Assembly (NCBI RefSeq): GCF_000350225.1
Contig: NW_005179194.1
Coordinates: forward strand, 437,899 to 501,898
Reading direction: 5' to 3'
DNA length: 64,000 bases
From: Chondrus crispus
Lineage: Eukaryota; Rhodophyta; Florideophyceae; Gigartinales; Gigartinaceae
The notes beneath the pieces were generated by a model, which searched no databases, had not been told where the DNA came from, and saw only the letters and a list, made by a program, of their open reading frames with translations. A program made the translations under genes and the position numbers. This document shows positions 55,600-64,000 of this stretch, piece after piece; the first letter of the stretch is position 1; every line of letters starts with the position of its first letter.

Positions 55600-58161
55600 A
55601 GGGAGACAGAAGCCTCTACGCTGTCCCCCTGTCGTTTCCCGGCCTTCTTCGGTGGGCGCCGCCGGAATACGCGCCCGGTCCGGTAAACTGGGTTCCCTGC
55701 GGGGTCCCCGGGAAAGGGGTTGTCCGGGAACTCCGTGACGGATTCGCCCTTGGTGCGTTTCGAGCCCGTCCCCCAGGGTTGAAAATCCTTTGGGTGCGTC
55801 TCTGTCGGAAGTTTGTCTCCTGTTGGGCCAAAATCCGAGCTCGGACGTCCGGCGACATCCCATGACAGCAAGGTCTCTACCGCGAAAGGCAGAGGCGGCA
55901 GGGAGTTCCGCTGCTCGCGTCTTGTCGAGGTGTCTCCCATGCCGAGCGTCTCCTCCCCGAGGGGGTGTGTTTGGCTTGGGCCACATACTGCTCCCACCCT
56001 CTGCTGCCGTCGAACCCGGAGAGGCTGTGAAGTACGTTGTGCGTGTCCCTGGGGGCGAGAGGAACACGGCCGTCTCGATGGCCATCGCGAGCGGGCGGTC
56101 CGAGGGAACATCCACTTCCTCGAGGGGACCCGGTTCGGACGACTCTTTGGAGAGGAGCAGGCTACGCTGCTGGCGTCCTGTCCGGTGGCCCGAGCGGTCC
56201 CGGCTCTCTGCGGCTGCCGGGAAATTCTTTCCACCCCGGTAGGCAGTCCCCATGCCCTCGGCGTACCGCGTTAGCTCCGTAAGAGCTATGCGGGGGTGCG
56301 TCGTGAGGTGGTGACGCACCTGCGTACGGATTGCCGAAAGGAGCCCCTCTGCGAAGAGCGATTTGAGCCGATTATCGGAAATGACATTCCCACAGCGGAG
56401 GGCTTTCCTCCAGAGGCGGTCCCATACTCCGTTTCGGACATCCCCGAACTCTGCATAAAGTTCGTTACCTCGGCGTAGGCTTCTGCGATGACTTCATTGG
56501 TCGCGTATGTCCTGAGGAGGTAATTGACAACCTCCGGATAGGACGACAACACTTCGTCCCTACGGGCGTCGGCTACTCCAGACTCCCCCACAATACGGGT
56601 CTGCACCTTTGCCAAGGCCGTTCCAGTCATGAAGAACTGGAGGCACCAGAGGGCTGCTCCCTCATGCACGCCGTTCTGGTTGCACGCCGCCCTAAACCTA
56701 GAGAGGAAATTTAGCACCGCAATCGGGTCGTCTCCACTGAAGGTCACGCCCTTCATCTGTAAATCCATCCGCTTTCCGGCCATCGAAACAGTGCTGGCAA
56801 CCTTGGCATTGTATCGTCCCGAACGGTTGTGCAGCCGATACCGGCGGTGATCCATGACCTTTTTAAAGAGGTCGTTTAGGGGGCGAATCCGACGCACATG
56901 CCTCACGTCTACTTCAAAATCGTCCTCAAAGGAATCTGTTTCGTCCCTCGTGGCGTCACTAGCTTCCGATTCGCCGGTCTCGTATCCCTTGCCCTTGGTC
57001 TTTCTCCGGTTCTTCTGCGTCGGCAGCACTACGCGGCCGGCTCCGGGCCGAAACGCGGGTGGCTGTCCCATCTCTTAGGCTTGAAGTTGGCCATCGCGCT
57101 CTTCTCCATCCCACGCGGTCTCACGTCCCATTTGAGGGTACTGCGGCAGCGCGTTCCCAGGTGTGGTACAACTCTCCTCAAACCCTAGCGGGCGAGAGGC
57201 TCGGAGGATGAGCCGAGGGAGCTCGCGACGCGAGACGCGCGGCGCGCGGTTACCGAACGGTCGGACTTGCGAAAAGGGAGTGGCACACTGGCCGGTTACG
57301 CGCAGTCGTCCCGAGGTGCTAGATCGGAGACGACCGGTAACGGGTTAGAAGCCAACGCGCGAGAGAATACCGAAACGGTAGTACGTAGGCGCGAAAGGGA
57401 GGGGGGCAAGTCTGCCCCCCGTGTTTACTGCGAGGACGGTGTCCGGGTCTTAACCCCTCAGAGGGACGCCCGGGACACCTGTCCAATACAGTACCTGTCA
57501 CTTACTGTGGACCAGGTACTGTACGCGATTGAAATTCTAGCGCCGTCATTACACTACCGCACGGATCCTCACACTACGCGCTTGCATTACACTGCGCGCG
57601 CATTATCCCCACACGGTTCCTTACACTACACGTGTACCCAAGCGTACACCTGTCACTTGCTGCGCCCGTTCGGTGATCATGCGTATTACACGTGGGCCAC
57701 GGTGCCCCGTGCCCGCTGCGCGCGGCCGCTCCTACTGTACACCGACCGCGGATCGGTCGTTGTACCACACCAGGCATCAGCGACGGCGGTAGTACGTCCG
57801 TTGCCGCCAACGGCAGTCGCTCTGCCTGCGGCGCTCGAGCGCGTACCTCTGCCCGGGTAAAGTCCCCCACGGTTGAAGTGATCGTGTCCCAAAAGGGGCC
57901 GCGTCCGACTACTTCGTCCACGGCGCTCCTTACGAGGGTCCGACTGTGATCCTCAACGATCTTTCGGAGCGTGCTTGTCAATTGCGCCTCCACGGCAGGC
58001 GGGATTCGCTTGTCCAGCTCGGCCGTCAACCACGTGTTTAGGGCCGCCCTCTGGGTCAGGTCCCCTAGGTCCCGGTGGGCCTCCAAGGCGTCTCCGTGGA
58101 TCGTCATCCTATTTGGACGTTCGTCGCCGATTATGGCGGGGCCGGCTCGCTCTCTCCGCAT
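55600..58161 (-). pseudogene. gag region of element C
   Basis: The N-terminal piece starts near 58161 and is helical (TELDKRIPPAVEAQLTSTL type). The capsid-like core, RIRPLNDLFKKVMDHRRYRL to SYPEVVNYLLRTYATNEV, lies at about 56950-56480 and is clearly homologous to A and B. The 3' part is Arg/Pro-rich. Broken in several places. Confidence 0.75.
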
Positions 58162-58480
58162 TGTCGGCCTTCGAGGGGCTCCTCCGCCGGCGTCGGTGGT
58201 AATGCCGCTCTTGTCTGCGATCGCGTCCTTGCGCGGGCCAGGCGCTCCACATGCGCCGCTCGTGCCCCGGCGCTTCTTACGGAGCCCACGTTATCCGTCG
58301 AGCCCTCCGGGCGACTTGGTCCCCCCAGCTGGGACCGATTTACTGACTCGTCGCCCCTGACGTCTCGGGGGAACCCCCCCTGCGATCTCGCGTCTTCTCG
58401 TCCACTCATCTTGAAACGAGGCGGTGATTCTCGATCCCTTCCAATCCCGGTCGTCCGATTCGGAGATCAATATAAAGAAT

Positions 58481-58511
58481 CCTAGAAATAGATTTCTAGG
58501 TCGGGAGACCA
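58481..58511 (-). promoter_or_regulatory. Primer binding site of element C with overlapping inverted repeat
   Basis: On the minus strand TGGTCTCCCGACCTAGAA starts two bases after the 5' LTR, identical to the site in D (tRNA-Tyr-like). An inverted repeat, CCTAGAAAT-AG-ATTTCTAGG (58481-58500 on +), overlaps the end of the site, so the leader could fold over it. Confidence 0.6.
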
Positions 58512-58513
58512 GT

Positions 58514-59278
58514 TGTAATAATATGGATCCTTCCGGTTCGGTTTATACCCCGTCACGGAGGGGGTGTCCACGGCAGCGGTAAAATTACAACACCGCCAAC
58601 CTCTCTGCGAGGGCGGCGGTTATGACTCCGGTCAACGGGCGAGTGGAATTGCGACCCCGGAGGGGATAGGGCTCAATGGGCATACGCTTCCACCAGGCGG
58701 TGGAACGACCAAACTGGGGAGCGTGTGCTTCCGGCCCTCACGAATAACCCGCACGGGACGATCTGTCTGTTTTTCCTCAGTTCTCGCCAAAGGGGGTCGC
58801 TGCCCCCCTTTACTCTGGGGGCGTACTGCCTCGGCCCCTAAGTACGTCGACCTCCGGCGGCCGGGCAGTACAGTTGTGATCCAATTCTACTTTGGATCAC
58901 TACAGTGGAGTACCTCTACTGTACTCCACCGGGGAGTAATCTGCGCAGCGGCACACGTGGCTGTGCTCCTGCCACCTGTACTCGCAGGCAGAGCGCGCAC
59001 CACGTGTGCTAGCTGGGACTCCCCCGGCTGACACTCCTATTACACTAATTTCTACGCCCCTACAGTAGGACCTCCAAGTCTACTGTACCCTCTCGGGACA
59101 TAATACGAACAGCGGTACACGTGGCCATTCCGCCGCCACCTGTCACCCGTGGCGGTACGTGCACCCCGCGTACAAGCTGAGTTATCCCCTGCCTTTCCAG
59201 TATCGTCTGATCACCCCTACGGGATCTCCCTCCCGGTCGTTACGTTTACCGACACCGGTCGGTACCCGTTCTCCCACA
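58514..59278 (-). repeat. 5' LTR of element C
   Basis: 765 bp. It matches the split left copy with about 5% differences and is followed by the target duplication TTTCT (59279-59283). Confidence 0.92.
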
Positions 59279-59283
59279 TTTCT

Positions 59284-60227
59284 CACGACTTCTCTCCTGC
59301 CTAGTGGCTAGACGCCAATTGTCCTCAATTGAGGACTGATTCCTCTGAAGAGAAGAGTACCAGTGCTAAGTAACCACGGCCGGAAAGACCTTCTTAACTA
59401 CAGAGATGACGAGAATGTGCTCGACTCCCGCCAAATAACAAGGATAGGCCAAAACAGAAACCAGATAAAAGCATACTCAAATACGTCAGCGATATATCTC
59501 AGAAGCACAACCGCCTCTACACCTTCAAACAATTATATAGCTACTAACAAAATTGAGAATTATCTGCCCCTTGTAGTTGGCGCAAGCTTGCATACTTCAC
59601 CAAGATTGTCGCTGGGACCAAAACGGAGTGTGCCAATGTTTACGGCCGAAAATGGAAAATAATAATAGAAGGAGAGGTGGAAGCAGTCGAAGAGACGGTT
59701 TGTAACGGCCGAAAAAGCCGTTCAATCAGTGATGTGTGGGTCTTTGGGACTAAACATCGTCGTAAGACTCTCTCCTTTCCCATTTAAGCCCTGCGCTTGG
59801 TGCTAGGGCGGCCGCGCTTGAGCGAAGCGGTGATGGGGAGGAAGAGATTGGGGTCTGGAGGGGTGCTGCTTGCTCGGACATCAACCATCGTGGGAACGGC
59901 AACAGTAGCAGAGAGAGGTTACTGCTCTTGCCACCGCGGCACAGACAGCTCGCGGGGTACGAGTGTGCTCTGGTCGTAGCCTTGCTTGGCTGCGACAGAA
60001 ACCATGTGTACACGGGAAAAAAGGTTGCGAGTGGGGATGCCGCATGTACGGGGAACGGCTACCGACGGAAACATTGATTTGTCAGCAGGATTCCTAATTG
60101 CCGACGTCACCGTCTCGGAGTTTCCCCTTCTGATCAGCAGAGTAGATAGACAACGCAGTGATTGTGATTTTGTGGGCAGTAGATCTGTGATGTGGACAGA
60201 GAACAACGGCCACGGCGAATCCAGTAT
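59284..60227. other. No supportable gene
   Basis: Right flank of element C. Short frames exist on both strands (for example around 59750-60013 on minus), but none shows a convincing composition or a conserved motif. Confidence 0.4.
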
Positions 60228-60520
60228 GAAATGTTTGTCACTTTTCGGAGCATGGTTGACTATTTCGCAATGCCACTGCTCACATGTTAACTGTTTGGCA
60301 TTACGAATCCCTAAATGTGAGTTTTTTTTGCAATTCGACTGCCCAGATGGGGACTGTTTTGCAATAGAACATGTGGGACTGTGAACCATTTTGCATTTCT
60401 GGGGTCCTGTCGGACTGTTTCGCAATCAGGCTGCCCAGCTATGAACCATTTCGCATTGTATTAATTATTACAGTTAACGGTTTGGCAATAACTCTGGCCA
60501 ACTGTGAACCATTTGGCAAA
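60228..60520 (+). repeat. Degenerate tandem array, about 31-bp period
   Basis: A core word of about 14 bases, near GAACYGTTTYGCAAT, recurs at about 60228, 60258, 60289, 60319, 60352, 60383, 60413, 60443, 60476 and 60505. Steps are 29-33 bp, close to three helical turns. The spacers differ from each other. The first unit is the weakest. Confidence 0.7.
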
Positions 60521-60660
60521 GGCCCCTTTTATTTTTTTCCATAAGATTCGAGTGTATCGAACTTATTGAGACGATGTTTGTGTTTTCCGAGGCGCATGGC
60601 CCGGAAATCACCAATAATTTGAAATGTTCGCAATTTTGTTCATGTTCGGTTTTTGGGTTG

Positions 60661-60685
60661 CCCCCCCCCCCCCCCCCCCCCCCCC
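60661..60685. repeat. C25 homopolymer followed by an AT run
   Basis: Twenty-five cytosines in a row are followed by TTTATATATATTTTA. The length is likely to vary between individuals and sequencing runs. Confidence 0.85.
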
Positions 60686-63632
60686 TTTATATATATTTTA
60701 ATGTGTGTGATATGACGTGTTACATGAGCTTTCTGCTTGCCACTTGGCTTTATGGAGGCTATCCAAAATAAGAGCTGCCCAAATTTGATGATTTCGGGAG
60801 AGGTAGATGTAGAAATACTGAAAAATCAGTCTGTAAAATACAGAAATTGGAAAAAACGGTGACACCGACGAACGGTGTTTTACTCATCCAGGTCTTCCGA
60901 CAGACGGAAGCTTCTGACCTTGATGTGTTGTGTGTATCTGCTTTTTTCGCTGGGCTCTTCATTCTTCTCGCTAGTCGAGTCAGAAGCCTACCCTTTTATA
61001 CTACCCCAACCCAGTTCGCTCACATAAACCAAATTGCGAGGAACTACAATACGACCATAAAAGATCGTTATACTCTCATTCAAACAATAGTAAATCATCA
61101 ATAGGAAGTGAAAGTTCAGTCCACACAGCAAATCGTCATTACGGGGAAGAATACACCCGGTCCCACACCATTCGTTTCATAGTCAACACGCACACTCACA
61201 GTAGAGAGGTTAAATGTACAGCTCGTTAAACTTGATGTGAAACGTATCAGAAACGTGCCGGCACTGTTGTCCTAATTTCAGCCCTTAGCCGGTAACTCAC
61301 AGAAACAGAAACGCTTCAGCAGTCCCTCGGGCACTGGCCCGAGACAGCCCGGACCATCGCGTGCCATGGCGAAACTTTACTGAAGCACTACTGTATCGAG
61401 ATCCCACGAGACGCTTCTTGAGATGTACCATACAGTACCAAGGGTACTGGGTTTTGTCGCTGACAGGCTTCGTTGTGTGCTTTGCGGTATGACGACGCAA
61501 CTTCCAAATATGAGTGTTTGTATACGATGCATGCAGGCAGTTGAGCTCGCATGAGCTACTCTGACCATTACAAAAAGGGGAGAGGGTTGACACATAGGTA
61601 ACAGATCTGAGGGTTTTGGTAGTCCTGGACCACTTGTTTGTTTTGAAGTTTCTCTTTCACATGGAATATAGAAGGAAGAAGTTCAAGTAATGCCTCGCAC
61701 CGTCACTTGCAACTTGTTCGGACCACGAAACACGGCAGATTTCAATAAGTACAGTCATTCTTCAAAACGATATTAAACCCGTGCCGCACTTGGACTCGCG
61801 AGGGGGCTGGGAAGTCCTGCGACAAGAACAACTCTGTCTTGAGACTCTGAAACAGCATCGTCCTTCTATGTCAACGGCACCTGAGCGATATCACCTTCCG
61901 TATGACCTCAATGAGGCCGCCAGGCTGCAGTTTAGATAGAAAACAATGGACACAGCGGTGGTGAAACGCTGCAAAACCACTTTCCAATCAGATAACCACC
62001 TCACACACAAACACGAAAGCGACATTAGAATGACGGAAAGAGAAGAATGTATCATAAAAGCACTGGTTTGGTGCCGTTATTGAGTCCAGCACTTTCCATG
62101 TCAAACCACCCATTCACCAACACCCCTGCACGAATATATGTTCCCGACTGAGAATGGCAAACACTCCGGCCTAGCGGAATTAAACACTCTGTCGCAGTAT
62201 GTTTGCACTCATTGGGCCTCTCAAAACTCGGGAGCATAACAGACTGGAAGTCAGCAGCAGCGTGTGTTTCAAGATCGGGCATACGGAAACCGATATTCAC
62301 ACCAATGCACGAGTGCAACAACAACACCACAAATTTCCACAGTCAATGCTTTGCGATTGCCTTTTGGGCAACGGAGAGGTGTATCGCAAGTGATTTTTTT
62401 ATCAGCCCGCAAATTGAGCAATCGGGAAGCCCCTTTCGACAGCGAAGAACGGAGTGAATGTCCAAAGCCTACAACACTCTCATATACGGTATGTATGCTG
62501 TACGCATAGAAACGACCACGACAACACGGATGTGCCCTCTCTTCTGAATAGATGCCGCAGTGTAATTCTGAGATCTGTTTCGCACCGTTAAATGAGAATT
62601 AGTATTGACTCACAGTCCTGTGCAGCTTGACCCGAATTTCAAAGGCGGATGTGCAGTGGGCGTGCGTAGATGCTGAATCTCAGGGTCACGCTCTATTACG
62701 CCGAGAACAGACCGCACCGCAAATACGTAAATGGGGGTGCAAAAAAAATGTTTTGCGTAGACACGATCACTCGTTAGAACAATTCGTCATCCAGAATACG
62801 ACTATGTAAGAGTCTCTTCATGGCCATCCAGTACGTTCAGGAGAACAGCGAACAAAGGAAAGGGCATATTTCCTTACGGATAACTGTATTCGCATCGTCA
62901 ACCTTCTGATTTTCTCGAAGTTTTTCGTCTCCACTTAATGCTGGAAGGGGAAATCGGGCCATCAGGCGATGTTTGGCTATGAAACATGTCGGCTCCTCTT
63001 ATGTGAGTCATTCGCAGAGCCTTTAGCGTTGTTCGGAATGGCCATGGACACGTGCCCACACGTTTAGTCAATCGATTCGAGACTGATGTGTTTTGATAGA
63101 AATAAAACCCTTCCAGCCTGGAGGCTAAAGAGCCATTGGTGCTTATTATTTTTTTTTCTCAGCTTCCTGGCAACTGCTTCGCCATTTCTAACCATGTAGA
63201 AAAGCTTAGCTTGGAGGCTCGAAAAGTCATTAGTGCGCAAGTTCCCATTGAAGAAGTGAATTATCGCCTCATCGTGCTATCGATATTACGCCTTCTGACA
63301 GCCCTTCACTGACTCGGGTTTATTGGAATTCCGAAGCGTACCAAGTGCACTTATCTCGTTGGCGCGCGACACAAGCCATGCCTAGCCCTACTATTGCACT
63401 TTTCGCAGGAAGTCAGGGTCGAGACGGGTGGATTCTAAGCTGCCTTGCGGTTGCACAGATAGAGAACTTGTTTCTGCTACTTCTCATGCAAACATGCACT
63501 TCCTTGAATCGTGAGCAGTATAGGAAATCAGATACAAGTAGAAAGGATCTATTTCCGGAAAATGAGGCTCGACACAAATCACACAGATTTTACGGAACGC
63601 ATGGAGGACCTTGACCGTATTCGGCAGGATTC
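60686..63632. other. No supportable gene
   Basis: No coding region with recognisable features. A diverged pair of 30-bp words (GGAGGCTaaAGAGcCATTGGTGC type) lies near 63117 and 63208. Confidence 0.4.
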
Positions 63633-63899
63633 ATGGAACGGAACAATTTAACAGATGCAAATGTTCACCTCAGAATTTCATTTCCGGATTGCGCTGACAT
63701 CGTGCATCAGTTTCGAATACGGTTGGGTCCAGATGAGAGAACTGGAAGTATTGCGGAGCTTATACAGTGCGAGATCGCAGAGCTGTCACTACTGGACAGA
63801 ACTTATCTAAAAGCGTCGTTGGGCACAGAACAACCAGCTGCACGCGGGGTAACTTATTTGCGGCGCGGAGATTCGCAGCTCGCAACAACGCAATGGTAA
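63633..63899 (+). CDS. Hypothetical protein, possible first exon
   Basis: An 88-codon frame starts at ATG 63633 with balanced, soluble-protein composition (FPDCADIVHQFRIRLG; CEIAELSLLDRTYLK). The end coincides with ATG followed by GTAAGATTG at about 63894, a good splice donor, so the gene may continue beyond the window. No family recognised. Codon use is like the AT-richer host DNA. Confidence 0.3.
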   Translation: MERNNLTDANVHLRISFPDCADIVHQFRIRLGPDERTGSIAELIQCEIAELSLLDRTYLKASLGTEQPAARGVTYLRRGDSQLATTQW

Positions 63900-64000
63900 G
63901 ATTGAAACAGGTGATTCCGGAATCGAAGTCCTAGGCATTGTGCTACACCTGCTTTTTTTGAGCGGTTCACTTGAATGGCGAGAATGGATGTTGTCTACGA

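Larger units (their letters stand above)
24915..59278 (-). mobile_element. Element C: Ty3/gypsy chromovirus, minus strand, outermost of the nest
   Basis: Two LTRs of about 760 bp starting TGTAATA and ending CCCACA frame the element, with the 5-bp duplication TTTCT at 24910-24914 and 59279-59283. gag-pol reads on the minus strand, so the 5' LTR is the right copy (58514-59278). The left, 3' LTR is split by element B. In order on the minus strand: primer site, gag, protease, RT, RNase H, integrase, chromodomain. An antisense coding region on + (48862-51035) follows, then a polypurine tract and the 3' LTR. LTR copies differ by about 5% by eye, so it is the oldest of the three. It is broken, with roughly six interruptions plus the insertion of B. 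Confidence 0.92.

Noticed and set aside
57267-57860. 197-codon plus-strand ORF
   Set aside because: It lies opposite the 5' leader and gag start of element C and has the low-complexity look of an antisense shadow.
59919-60425. 168-codon minus-strand ORF
   Set aside because: Much of it overlaps the 31-bp array, whose steps are not multiples of three. The protein shows no domain.
60228-60520. CRISPR-like array
   Set aside because: Core words are degenerate, the step varies from 29 to 33 bp, and the DNA is eukaryotic with no cas-like genes.

Overview
The window is repeat-dominated nuclear DNA of a eukaryote. It holds chromodomain-bearing Ty3/gypsy LTR elements, PIF/Harbinger and PiggyBac-type DNA transposons, possible GT-type splice donors, and no rRNA, tRNA or bacterial operon. 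The mix of very GC-rich LTR elements in more AT-rich DNA, few introns and a captured exostosin-type glycosyltransferase makes a red alga (florideophyte-like) my best guess. That is inference; an oomycete or another alga is not excluded.

Layout. Bases 1-1478 hold little beyond a gag-like retroelement fossil. A gypsy element (A) entered it at 1479 and is present only as its 5' part, to about 6457. Bases 6458-14209 are the least repetitive part and carry a few candidate host genes: a minus-strand frame of 486 codons plus stop (7308-8768) with a Tudor-like stretch and one in-frame TAG, a Ser/Pro-rich ORF, a small RG-rich ORF and a 182-residue charged protein. Two hairpins with one-base loops also lie here, one of them a perfect 59-base inverted repeat.

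Bases 14210-21999 are one PIF/Harbinger transposon, defined by 29-bp terminal inverted repeats and a TAA target duplication. It has the family's two genes, a decayed transposase on + and an open SANT/Myb-like partner on -. Its transposase gene was hit after the eighth codon by a PiggyBac-type element (14489-16964) and again near its 3' end by an unclassified insertion. Between the two Harbinger genes lies a decayed piece of a host-type exostosin-family (GT64) glycosyltransferase. A second, different Harbinger remnant follows on the minus strand (22316-23972).

Bases 24915-59278 are a three-level nest of chromoviruses. Element C (minus strand, duplication TTTCT) carries element B (plus strand, 25309-47930, duplication AGTAC) inside its 3' LTR. 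Element B carries element D (plus strand, 34677-46218, duplication GGAGC) in its 3' accessory region. LTR divergence judged by eye (C about 5%, B about 2%, D about 0.5%) agrees with the order of insertion. The strongest candidate for something new is that B, C and D, three distinct lineages, each carry between pol and the 3' LTR a coding region on the strand opposite to gag-pol, and these antisense proteins are recognisably related. In B and D they begin 80-91 bp from the 3' LTR. In C and D a poly(A)-type signal lies downstream on the antisense strand.

Bases 59279-64000 are mostly non-coding, with a degenerate array of about 31-bp period (60228-60520), a 25-base C run, and a possible first exon near the right edge.
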